The position numbers were made by a program, and so were the translations under genes. Shown piece by piece: positions 8,461-16,547 of a stretch of 46,843 bases of DNA. The notes under the pieces are model-generated. The model ran no database searches, had not been told where the DNA came from, and was given only the letters and a program-made list of their open reading frames with translations. Every line of letters begins with the position of its first letter. Within the stretch, counting starts at the first letter, position 1. Source of the stretch: Lachnospiraceae bacterium. Lineage in GTDB: Bacteria; Bacillota; Clostridia; Lachnospirales; Lachnospiraceae. Location: NCBI GenBank assembly GCA_017617005.1, contig JAFZWW010000020.1:1-46843 (forward strand), in the 5' to 3' direction.

Positions 8461-9762
8461 TCAGATTTTTCTCTTATCAATTACACGTACCGCTTTGCCT
8501 TCGCTTCTTGCAATGGTCTGGGGAGCAACAAGTGTGACCTTGGCTTTGATTCCCAGCATATTTACGAGTCCCTGCACCAGTTCGTTCTGAGCCTTGGTGA
8601 TATCGGAAACATTATCGGTAAACATTTCGGGAGTCATCTCTACCTGGATATCGAAGGTATCGGTGTTGTTGACACGGTCAACGATTATCTGATAGTTAGC
8701 CTGGTAGCCATGCTCAAGAAGAACGGTTTCAATCTGTGAAGGGAATACATTAACTCCGCGGATAATGAGCATATCATCGCTTCTTCCCATGGGCTTAGCC
8801 ATTCTGATGAAGGTTCTGCCGCAACTGCACTTTTCCTTGGAAAGCTGACAGATATCCTTGGTGCGGTATCTCATCATGGGGAATGCTTTCTTGTCGATGG
8901 CGGTGAAAACAAGCTCGCCCTGTGCACCGTCGGGAAGCACTTCGTGAGTATCGGGATCGATGATCTCCGCGATGAAGTGATCCTCATTAATATGCATTCC
9001 GTGCTGCTCGCTGCATTCATACGCAACACCGGGGCCTGAAAGCTCGGTAAGTCCGTAGATATCAAAAGCCTTGATGCCGAGGGTTGCTTCGATGCTCTTT
9101 CTCATCTCTTCGCTCCATGCCTCAGCTCCGAAGATACCTGCCTTAAGAGGAATATCATCGGGGGTAAGTCCCATCTCCTTCATCGATTCACCAAGATATG
9201 CGGCATAGGAAGGAGTGCAGCAGATTATCGAAGCATTAAGATCCTTGATGAACATGATCTGACGCTCGGTATTTCCTGATGACATGGGAACGGTCATACA
9301 TCCAACCTTACGGCTTCCTCCGTCAAGTCCGAGACCGCCGGTAAAAAGTCCGTACCCATATGAAACCTGAACAACATCATCCTTGCTACCGCCGGCTGCT
9401 ACAACAGCTCTTGCGCAGCACTCTTCCCACATATCAAGATCGCCCTGTGAATAGAATGCGATAACTCTTTTTCCGGTTGTTCCGGATGTAGAATGGATCC
9501 TTACGACCTCCTCCTTGGGAACGCCGAGAAGTCCGTCGGGATAAGTCTCCCTGAGATCGGCCTTAGACATGAAGGGAAGCTTGTGAAGATCCTCGATGGA
9601 CTTAATGTCATCGGGAGTAACTCCTGCCTTCTCCATCTTCTTGCGGTAGTAGGGAACGTTATTCCATACATGCTTTACCTGCTCGACCAGCTTTTCGTTC
9701 TGGATCTTTGTGATCTCTTCTCTCGAAGCACATTCTGCTTCCTGCTGATAATACCTTTCCAC
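8461..9762 (-). CDS. paaK: Phenylacetate-CoA ligase family protein
   Basis: An adenylate-forming enzyme (433 residues, usual family length) expected to make aryl-acetyl-CoA from phenylacetate or indoleacetate, ATP and CoA. Motifs: S-T-S-G-T-T-G-K (about 95-102, AMP/ATP binding), F-G-A-E-A-W-S, Y-G-L-T-E-L-S-G, Y-R-T-K-D and R-G-V-N-V-F-P-S-Q, with the C-terminal lysine motif G-K-A-V-R-V. The start is GTG with TAGGAG upstream. It follows iorB by about 50 bases. Together with IorAB it could interconvert aryl-acetates, aryl-acetyl-CoA and aryl-pyruvates, in either degradation or synthesis of aromatic amino acids. Confidence 0.94.
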   Translation of the reverse strand: MERYYQQEAECASREEITKIQNEKLVEQVKHVWNNVPYYRKKMEKAGVTPDDIKSIEDLHKLPFMSKADLRETYPDGLLGVPKEEVVRIHSTSGTTGKRVIAFYSQGDLDMWEECCARAVVAAGGSKDDVVQVSYGYGLFTGGLGLDGGSRKVGCMTVPMSSGNTERQIMFIKDLNASIICCTPSYAAYLGESMKEMGLTPDDIPLKAGIFGAEAWSEEMRKSIEATLGIKAFDIYGLTELSGPGVAYECSEQHGMHINEDHFIAEIIDPDTHEVLPDGAQGELVFTAIDKKAFPMMRYRTKDICQLSKEKCSCGRTFIRMAKPMGRSDDMLIIRGVNVFPSQIETVLLEHGYQANYQIIVDRVNNTDTFDIQVEMTPEMFTDNVSDITKAQNELVQGLVNMLGIKAKVTLVAPQTIARSEGKAVRVIDKRKI

Positions 9763-9813
9763 TGTTTTTCTCCTAGTTTTTGGTGTGGTTAAACGTCAGA
9801 ACCGTCTACCCGT

Positions 9814-10386
9814 TTATGCGTTCTTGCCAAGCTCAAATGCTTTCTTGTTCATCTCAAGGAACTTGGCGGGAACGATTGCTTCCATTGCCTTCATCCAAGC
9901 TTCCTCGGGCATGTCAAAATAATGTGAAAGACGACCCATGAGAACAATGTTTACCGCTTTGGAAGAACCTGCTTCCTCGGCAAGTGCAAGGCAGTCAAGT
10001 GCATCAACCTTCGCACCGGCGGCCTTCATCTTTTCCACAAGCTCTGCGGGATACTCCATTGCTCCTGTGATAACGGGCATGGGATCTATCTGTTGGATAT
10101 TGGTAACTACGGTTCCGTCCTTCTTAAGGAAGGGAAGCCATCTTGCAGCTTCGAGAAGCTCAAAGGAAACGATTACATCAGCCTCGCCCTTATCGATGAC
10201 GGGAGAATATACATGCTCGCCGTATCTTACATAAGTGACAACACTTCCGCCTCTCTGGCTCATTCCGTGTACTTCGGAAACCTTTACATCATATCCTTCA
10301 TCGAGCAGGAGACGTCCGAGCAGTTTGCTGGCAAGCAGTGAACCCTGTCCGCCGACTCCCACGATCATTACATTCTTTGTACTCAT
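9814..10386 (-). CDS. iorB: Indolepyruvate ferredoxin oxidoreductase, beta subunit
   Basis: The gamma-domain-type subunit of the oxygen-sensitive 2-oxoacid:ferredoxin oxidoreductase that converts aryl-pyruvates plus CoA to aryl-acetyl-CoA, CO2 and reduced ferredoxin. The N-terminal G-V-G-G-Q-G-S-L-L-A-S-K-L-L-G and the following V-H-G-M-S-Q-R-G-G-S-V are family hallmarks. I place the start at M-S-T-K-N (ATG at 10386) rather than at an upstream in-frame codon, because AAGGAGG lies six bases before it, inside the end of iorA. The product is then 190 residues. The iorA stop is one base upstream, so the subunits are translationally coupled. Confidence 0.95.
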   Translation of the reverse strand: MSTKNVMIVGVGGQGSLLASKLLGRLLLDEGYDVKVSEVHGMSQRGGSVVTYVRYGEHVYSPVIDKGEADVIVSFELLEAARWLPFLKKDGTVVTNIQQIDPMPVITGAMEYPAELVEKMKAAGAKVDALDCLALAEEAGSSKAVNIVLMGRLSHYFDMPEEAWMKAMEAIVPAKFLEMNKKAFELGKNA

Positions 10387-10387
10387 A

Positions 10388-12166
10388 TCAATCCTCCTTC
10401 TGGCAGGACTCAAATGCTCCTACCGGGCAAAGCTGCTCACAGATACCGCAACCTACGCAGAGAGTGTTGTCGATATGTGCCTTGCCGTCTTTCATAGAAA
10501 TAGCGGGACATCCTATCTTCATACAGGACTTGCATCCGACACACTTGTCCCTGTTTACGCGAAGAGGAGGATTATGCTTTACATTCTTGAGAAGCGCGCA
10601 GGGCCTTCTTGAGATGATGACCGAAGGAGCCTTGACAGCAAGTTCTTCCTTTATAGCTTCATCACATGCCTTGAGATCGTAGGGATCGACTACGCGCACA
10701 CGCTCGAATCCCATTGAACGGCAGAGTGCCTCAAGATCGATCTTTCCTGCGGGATCACCCTTTATGTTGAGTCCGGTCGTAGGATTCTGCTGGTGTCCGG
10801 TCATACCTGTGATCGAGTTGTCGAGGATGATGACGGTTGAATCGGACTGATTGTATGCGATGTTTGCAAGGCCTGTCATACCGGAGTGCATGAAGGTCGA
10901 ATCACCGATGACGGCAACGGTCTTACCTTCGTTCTCTCCTCCGCCCGCCTTGTTGAAGCCGTGGATCGCACTTACGGATGCACCCATGCAAAGGGTCATA
11001 TCCATTGCGGCAAGAGGTGCCACCGCGCCGAGAGTGTAGCATCCGATATCGCCGAGTACGGTGCACTTATTCTTGCTGAGTGTATAGAACAGTCCTCTGT
11101 GAGGGCATCCGGCACACATTACGGGAGGTCTCATGGGGATCTGATCGTTCACTGCGGAAAGATCGTCCTCTTTGTAGTCTTCACCGGTAACGATGGGAGA
11201 AAGATACTTCTTGAGAAGATTCTGTGAAAATTCTCCGCAGATAGGAAGAACGTCCTTACCGATAACATCAAGTCCGAGTGCCCTGCAGTGTGTCTCGATG
11301 ATGGGATCGAGCTCCTCCGCAACGATAAGGGTATCAACCTTTGTTGCGAAATCCTTGATAAGGTTTACGGGAAGAGGATTTACCATTCCGAGTTTAAGTA
11401 CGGATACGCTGTTTCCGAATGCTTCCCTTACATACTGGTAAGTTGTTGAACAGGTGATGATACCGACATGCTTTCCCGTAGCGGAAGCGTCTCTCATCTC
11501 AACCCTGTTAAAGGAAGCTGTCTCTGCAAGCTCACGGAGCTTGGCGGTTCTTTCCTCTACGAAGGGGTGTCTCTTGATCGCATTTCCGGGCATCATGACA
11601 TTCTTGGGAATGTTCTTCTCGTAAGGCTTTCTTGCGATCTGAGCCCTGTCGGAAGTCTCGACAACGGACTGTGAGTGTGCGACACGTGTGCACATCTTTA
11701 CGATGACCGGAGTGTCGTACTCTTCAGAAAGATCATACGCAAGCTTTACAAATGAAAGAGTCTCTCCGGAATCCGAAGGCTCGAGCATGGGAACCTTGGA
11801 TGCGATCGCATGATGTCGGGAATCCTGCTCGTTCTGCGATGAATGCATTCCGGCATCATCGGCTACGCAGATAACGATACCGCCGTTTACACCCGTATAT
11901 GACATGGTATAAAGAGGGTCTGCGGCAACATTGAGTCCGACATGTTTCATTCCGCAATAGCTTCTTACGCCTGCAAGGGATGCACCGAACGCAGCCTCCA
12001 TTGCAACCTTCTCATTGGGCGCCCATTCGCAATAGATCTCGTCGTACTTTACCGCTTCTTCGGTAACCTCGGTACTGGGCGTTCCGGGATAACTGGAAAC
12101 AAAAGAACAGCCCGCTTCGTAAAGTCCGCGCGCAAATGCTTTGTTTCCGAGCATTAACTCCTTCAT
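10388..12166 (-). CDS. iorA: Indolepyruvate ferredoxin oxidoreductase, alpha subunit
   Basis: The large subunit (592 residues). The order is pyrimidine-binding domain (G-N-K-A-F-A-R-G at the N-terminus, S-Y-P-G-T-P-S-T-E), a central transketolase-C-like domain, the thiamine pyrophosphate domain (G-D-I-G-C-Y-T-L-G, then G-D-S-T-F-M-H-S-G and D-N-S-I-T-G-M-T-G), and a C-terminal ferredoxin-like segment. The latter has C-x2-C-x2-C-x4-C near 542-553 and C-x2-C-x2-C-x3-C near 570-580, both ending in C-P. ATG start with AGGAGG upstream. It opens the iorA-iorB-paaK-ACT series. It is strictly anaerobic metabolism, consistent with a fermenter. Confidence 0.96.
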   Translation of the reverse strand: MKELMLGNKAFARGLYEAGCSFVSSYPGTPSTEVTEEAVKYDEIYCEWAPNEKVAMEAAFGASLAGVRSYCGMKHVGLNVAADPLYTMSYTGVNGGIVICVADDAGMHSSQNEQDSRHHAIASKVPMLEPSDSGETLSFVKLAYDLSEEYDTPVIVKMCTRVAHSQSVVETSDRAQIARKPYEKNIPKNVMMPGNAIKRHPFVEERTAKLRELAETASFNRVEMRDASATGKHVGIITCSTTYQYVREAFGNSVSVLKLGMVNPLPVNLIKDFATKVDTLIVAEELDPIIETHCRALGLDVIGKDVLPICGEFSQNLLKKYLSPIVTGEDYKEDDLSAVNDQIPMRPPVMCAGCPHRGLFYTLSKNKCTVLGDIGCYTLGAVAPLAAMDMTLCMGASVSAIHGFNKAGGGENEGKTVAVIGDSTFMHSGMTGLANIAYNQSDSTVIILDNSITGMTGHQQNPTTGLNIKGDPAGKIDLEALCRSMGFERVRVVDPYDLKACDEAIKEELAVKAPSVIISRRPCALLKNVKHNPPLRVNRDKCVGCKSCMKIGCPAISMKDGKAHIDNTLCVGCGICEQLCPVGAFESCQKED

Positions 12167-12236
12167 TTATATTTCCTCCTACACTTTATTTGCCTGTTCA
12201 CAAATAATAATTTTTTATATAGATCTCATCCGGGAT

Positions 12237-14006
12237 TTAATTCTTCCTCTCGAACTGAGAATAATATATCTCTTCATAAACGCTGCAGCTTTTAAGAAGC
12301 TCATCATGAGTTCCTATTCCGACTGCTTTGCCGTCATCCAGGACGATTATCATATCCGCGTTCATAACGGACGAAGCACGCTGCGAAACGATGAATACGG
12401 TTGCATCCTTTATCCTCGCGATCTCCTCACGGATATTCTTCTCTGTAAGAAAATCGAGAGCCGATGTCGAATCATCGAGTATCAGTATCTCGGGCTTTCT
12501 TACAAGTGCTCTGGCTATCGTAAGGCGCTGCCTCTGTCCGCCCGAGTAATTTTTTCCGCTCTGGAGAACTTCCGCATCAAGTCCGCCCTTTTCGGAAACG
12601 AAATCAAATGCCTGTGCCTTCTTCAGGGCATCAGTCATCTCCTCATCAGTGGCGCTTCCGTTACCGATCTGCATATTGCTGCGGACCGTTCCCTTGAAAA
12701 GAACTGCCTTCTGAGGTACAACACCGATCCTTTCACGAAGTCTTACCTTATCGGCATTCTTTACATCTTCACCGAATACCGAAACACTTCCTTCCGTTGC
12801 TTCGTACATTCCGGGTATCAGATTTATCAATGAGCTCTTACCCGAGCCGGTACCTCCGATGACACCGACAGTCTGTCCTTTCTTTACCGAAAAGGAAATA
12901 CCGGATATTGCCGGTTCGGAGCCTTTCGAATACTGAAGCGATACATCCTCGAAAACCACGATGTCATCGCCGGCGAAACAAGGGGACGGTTCCGCTGTTT
13001 TCTCAGATAAACCGGAATCTACGTCTTCTTTTGCCGGAGATGAAACAGAGGAACCGTCCCCCTGTTTCTCATCTCCAAGCACCGATGCAACTCTCTGTGC
13101 GGATGCAAGCGACTTGGTTATCGTCACGATCAGATTGGTGAGCTTTAACAGTTCTACCAGTATCTGGCTCATATAGTTAAGTATCGCTACTGCCTGACCC
13201 TGTGTTATCGCACCGATATTTACTCTGAGCGCACCCTTGTAAATGAGGAACATCACTGCCGCATTTACAACTATGAATGTTACAGGATTTGTGAGTGCGG
13301 TAAAGTTCGATGAACTTATCTGCTTTGTCCTGAGAGCTGTGTTCTTCTCCGTAAAGCTCTTCTGTTCGTCATCCTGAAGATTGAAAGCACGGATGACCCT
13401 TACACCTGTCAGGTTCTCCCTCGATGAGAGCATTACCGCATCGAGGAGCTTCTGAACCTTTGAGAACATCGGAATGCTCAGTCTCGTGATGCCAATGACG
13501 ATCATCGCGAGGATGGGTACCGCCACGCAAAAGACCAGTGCGCAGGGAACATCTATCGTAAACGCCATGATCATCGCACCGAATACTATGATCGGACTTC
13601 TGAGAAGAAGTCTCAATGTCATATTTATACCGGTCTGAACCTGGTTGATATCGGAGGTCATGCGGGTAATGAGAGTCGATGTTCCGGCCTTATCAACCTC
13701 CGATGCTTCCATGCTCATGATACGGGCAAAGAGCTGTTTTCTGAGGCTTCCTGAAACTCCCACCGCCGCCTTGGCTGCAAAGTACTGTGCCGTTATCGCA
13801 ACGATCAGTCCCGCAGCGGCAAGTCCCACAAGTATCAGGCCGTTCTGCCAAATGACAGTCTTGTCACTTTTAGCGATTCCGATATCGATTATTCGGGCCA
13901 TCACAAGGGGTACAAAGAGTTCAAAGCAGGCCTCGGTCAACTTAAAAAAAGGGGCAAAGAATGCCTCTTTTTTATAGTTTTTTAGCCAGGACAGAAAAAT
14001 CTTCAT
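12237..14006 (-). CDS. ABC exporter half (degenerate-site subunit) with in-frame repeat insertion
   Basis: A 589-residue fused permease-ATPase. Six transmembrane helices occupy the first 300 residues; the ABC domain has Walker A G-G-T-G-S-G-K-S-S, signature Y-S-G-G-Q-R-Q-R-L and Walker B I-L-I-L-D-D-S. The catalytic Glu is Asp and the switch His is Gln (V-S-Q-R-A-S-S), as in the non-hydrolysing partner of heterodimeric exporters. Its presumed partner is at 6173-7924. Residues about 313-344, in the linker between membrane and ATPase domains, are encoded by a 96-base inverted pair of the dispersed repeat, adding a Ser/Glu/Pro-rich stretch in frame. The start is ATG; AAGGGGA lies rather far upstream. 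Confidence 0.92.
   Translation of the reverse strand: MKIFLSWLKNYKKEAFFAPFFKLTEACFELFVPLVMARIIDIGIAKSDKTVIWQNGLILVGLAAAGLIVAITAQYFAAKAAVGVSGSLRKQLFARIMSMEASEVDKAGTSTLITRMTSDINQVQTGINMTLRLLLRSPIIVFGAMIMAFTIDVPCALVFCVAVPILAMIVIGITRLSIPMFSKVQKLLDAVMLSSRENLTGVRVIRAFNLQDDEQKSFTEKNTALRTKQISSSNFTALTNPVTFIVVNAAVMFLIYKGALRVNIGAITQGQAVAILNYMSQILVELLKLTNLIVTITKSLASAQRVASVLGDEKQGDGSSVSSPAKEDVDSGLSEKTAEPSPCFAGDDIVVFEDVSLQYSKGSEPAISGISFSVKKGQTVGVIGGTGSGKSSLINLIPGMYEATEGSVSVFGEDVKNADKVRLRERIGVVPQKAVLFKGTVRSNMQIGNGSATDEEMTDALKKAQAFDFVSEKGGLDAEVLQSGKNYSGGQRQRLTIARALVRKPEILILDDSTSALDFLTEKNIREEIARIKDATVFIVSQRASSVMNADMIIVLDDGKAVGIGTHDELLKSCSVYEEIYYSQFERKN
12975..13070. repeat. Inverted pair of dispersed repeats inside an ABC exporter gene
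   Basis: One unit (12975-13004) reads GAAACAAGGGGACGGTTCC... on the plus strand, and the second (13042-13070) reads GAAACAGAGGAACCGTCCCC, the opposite orientation. Both units start GAAACA and end GTTTTCTC or GTTTCTC. The segment is 96 bases, exactly 32 codons, and keeps the host gene open. Confidence 0.88.
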
Positions 14007-14026
14007 ACGGATACGGTTCCCCTTGA

Positions 14027-14728
14027 TCAGGAAAGTTTCTCACAAACGCAGAGTGAATACCCTTCCGGGTTGTTATTTTCATTCCACATATAATATCTGG
14101 ACAGTCCCTTGGAAAGATCGGAAAAATCCCTGTGCAGGCCGGGAACGAGTCCTCCGCCCTCACACTTTCCCCAGGCTTCCTTGCGTGACCAGAAAGTAAA
14201 GAAAAGAGCGGGATCCCTGCGGATCAGCATGGCTTCCCTTTCGGTAAAATATCTGGTCGATATCTTATCGGTATTGATTCCCTTTCTTTCCTGGATATCA
14301 ATGCCGACCTCATAATACGAAAGAGCGAGTGCGACAAATTTACCGGAATGCGAAATGCTGAGGAAGGGAATACCGGTCTCGCCCACGGGAATATCGATGC
14401 CCGGCTCGAGATAGGGCTTTCCCGAATTCTCAATACTGTAAGCAAGCTTTATGGGCTCACCGTTTCTTTCGAGAACCTTGATTGCTTCCTCTGCGGTAAG
14501 CGCAATGGGTATACCCTTGGCCGCTCTCGCAACATCCTCGACATACCCCCTTGCGGCAAGCTGAAGCGCAAGACCGACACCAAGGGATAAGCCTCTTGCG
14601 GAAATGCTCCTGCATTTATCGGCCTTGTCCCTTCTGTAGACATCAATGAGATCACGGGATCTTTCACAAAGATCACGGCCCGATTCCTCATCCTGCAATT
14701 GTTCCACGTCGATAAGGTATAATCTCAT
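14027..14728 (-). CDS. 4'-phosphopantetheinyl transferase, Sfp type
   Basis: Transfers phosphopantetheine from CoA to a serine of carrier proteins. The 233-residue length fits the Sfp class. Motifs: I-S-H-S-G-K-F-V-A-L-A (about 118-128), V-G-I-D-I-Q-E-R-K (metal-binding Asp), and F-W-S-R-K-E-A-W-G-K-C-E-G-G-G-L near 180-195, the signature W-x-x-K-E-A. Start ATG at 14728. It lies between aspS (upstream, 43 bases away, with a repeat between) and an ABC exporter half. No non-ribosomal peptide or polyketide synthase is in the window, so the target may be the fatty-acid carrier protein or a distant cluster. Confidence 0.92.
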   Translation of the reverse strand: MRLYLIDVEQLQDEESGRDLCERSRDLIDVYRRDKADKCRSISARGLSLGVGLALQLAARGYVEDVARAAKGIPIALTAEEAIKVLERNGEPIKLAYSIENSGKPYLEPGIDIPVGETGIPFLSISHSGKFVALALSYYEVGIDIQERKGINTDKISTRYFTEREAMLIRRDPALFFTFWSRKEAWGKCEGGGLVPGLHRDFSDLSKGLSRYYMWNENNNPEGYSLCVCEKLS

Positions 14729-14746
14729 TCTTTTTCAGGAAACAGG

Positions 14747-14774
14747 GAAACAGGGGGACGGTTCCGCTGTTTTA
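14747..14774. repeat. Dispersed repeat at the 3' end of aspS
   Basis: A unit GAAACAGGGGGACGGTTCC ending CGCTGTTTTA. The last bases include the TTA that is the aspS stop codon on the minus strand, so the repeat abuts and supplies that stop. A further GGAAACAGG lies directly before it. Confidence 0.85.
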
Positions 14775-16547
14775 CTCTTCTACAGGCACACACTTTAAGT
14801 GCAGCTCGTCAAGCTGGTGCTGTGATACGGGAGAAGGTGCATCCATCATAACGTCCTGTGCATTCTTGTTCATGGGGAAGGTTATGACTTCGCGGATGGA
14901 CTCTTCACCGGTAAGGAGCATTATCATACGGTCTACTCCGGGAGCGGCTCCTGCGTGAGGGGGAGCTCCGTAGGTGAACGCATTGTACATTGCGGGGAAC
15001 TTGGCCTTGACCTCTGCCTCTCCGAGACGTACAAGTTCGAATGCCTTGACCATGATCTCGGGATCGTGGTTTCTTACGGCACCGGATGCGGACTCATATC
15101 CGTTGATGACAAGATCACACTGGTTAGCCATTATGTCGAGAGGATCCATCTCTCCTCTTTCAGCCTTTTCAAGTGTCTCAAGTCCGCCTACGGGCATTGA
15201 GAAAGGATTGTGACAGAACTCAAGCTCGCCTGATTCCTCACCGATCTCATACATCGGGAAGTCAACGATCCAGCAGAACTGATACTGCTCCTTATCCATA
15301 TGCTCGGGGCAAAGAGTTCCGAGCTTGGTACGGAGAACTCCTGCTGTCTTGAGCGCAACGGCCTTGGGACCTGCAGACAGACCTACAAAGCATCCGTTCT
15401 CAAGTCCGAGCTTAGAGATAACCTCATCCTTGATGGGCTGAAGGAACTTTGCGATACCACCTACGATCTCACCGTTTTCATCGACTCTGAACCAGCAGGT
15501 CTTTCTTGCGGTCTGAACTTCAACGTCAGCTACAAGCTGGTCGATCTGCTTTCTTGTTGCGTTGAATCCGGTTACGACAACAGCTTCTATGGTCTGACCC
15601 TTGAAGGGTTCGAAATCTATTCCGCCTAAAACATCGGTAACATCCTTGAGCTCAAGATCGATACGAAGATCGGGCTTGTCACTTCCGTACTTTTCCATTG
15701 CCTCCCTGAAGGGAATCCTCTTGAAAGGCGCGGGAGTGATACGGTCATAGATTCCGTACTTTTCGAATACGGGAACAAGAACCTTCTCGAGTACTCCGAG
15801 TACATCATCCTGGGATGCAAATGCCATCTCCATATCCATCTGATAGAACTCACCGGGAGTACGGTCACCTCTTGCGTCCTCATCCCTGAAACAGGGTGCG
15901 ATCTGGAAATAACGGTCGAATCCGGATGTCATGAGAAGCTGCTTGAACTGCTGGGGTGCCTGGGGAAGCGCATAGAACTTTCCGGGATGCTTTCTTGCGG
16001 GAACAAGATAGTCCCTTGCGCCCTCGGGTGATGATGCGGTAAGGATGGGAGTTGTGATCTCGAGGAATCCCTCTTCGATCATCGCAGCCCTGAGAGCCGC
16101 AACAACATTGCATCTGAGAACGATATTCTTCTTGACCTCGGGATTTCTGAGATCGAGATATCTGTACTTAAGTCTGGTTGCCTCATCGGCTTCCTTTGAT
16201 CTGTTTATCTCGAAGGGAAGCTCGGAATTTCTGTTCTTTCCGAGAACGGTAACACTGTCGGGAATAACCTCGATATCGCCGGTAGGGATCTTGTCGTTCT
16301 TGTTGCTTCTGATCCTTACCTTACCGGTTACGGATACGGTGGATTCCTTGGTGATGGCTTTGAATTTTGCAACCATCTCCTCGGTCTCTGCTACGAGCTG
16401 TGTTACGCCGTAGAAGTCCCTGAGAATGATAAAGGAAAGATTTCCTCCTACCTCACGGACATTTTCAACCCATCCGCAGAGGGTCACTTCCCTGCCCTCA
16501 TCGGTGCTTCTGAGCTCACCGCAGTTATGTGTTCTTGACTGAATCAT
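14772..16547 (-). CDS. aspS: Aspartyl-tRNA synthetase
   Basis: A class II synthetase of the bacterial type, 591 residues, with an N-terminal OB-fold anticodon-binding domain (G-W-V-E-N-V-R at about 25-31), motif 2 F-R-D-E-D-A-R-G-D-R-T-P-G-E-F, an inserted GAD domain (about 290-410), and motif 3 G-V-D-R-M-I-M-L-L with N-K-N-A-Q-D near the end. The start overlaps the hisS stop by four bases (ATGA), so translation is coupled to hisS, the usual order in Clostridia. The stop codon lies within a dispersed repeat, so the last codons may have been altered; the E-E C-terminus looks normal in length. Confidence 0.97.
   Translation of the reverse strand: MIQSRTHNCGELRSTDEGREVTLCGWVENVREVGGNLSFIILRDFYGVTQLVAETEEMVAKFKAITKESTVSVTGKVRIRSNKNDKIPTGDIEVIPDSVTVLGKNRNSELPFEINRSKEADEATRLKYRYLDLRNPEVKKNIVLRCNVVAALRAAMIEEGFLEITTPILTASSPEGARDYLVPARKHPGKFYALPQAPQQFKQLLMTSGFDRYFQIAPCFRDEDARGDRTPGEFYQMDMEMAFASQDDVLGVLEKVLVPVFEKYGIYDRITPAPFKRIPFREAMEKYGSDKPDLRIDLELKDVTDVLGGIDFEPFKGQTIEAVVVTGFNATRKQIDQLVADVEVQTARKTCWFRVDENGEIVGGIAKFLQPIKDEVISKLGLENGCFVGLSAGPKAVALKTAGVLRTKLGTLCPEHMDKEQYQFCWIVDFPMYEIGEESGELEFCHNPFSMPVGGLETLEKAERGEMDPLDIMANQCDLVINGYESASGAVRNHDPEIMVKAFELVRLGEAEVKAKFPAMYNAFTYGAPPHAGAAPGVDRMIMLLTGEESIREVITFPMNKNAQDVMMDAPSPVSQHQLDELHLKCVPVEE

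Noticed and set aside
14014..14030. GGATACGGTTCCCC at the 3' end of the phosphopantetheinyl transferase gene
   Set aside because: It resembles the repeat core with changes and lies at a stop codon like other copies, but the ends are not recognisable. Chance similarity cannot be excluded.
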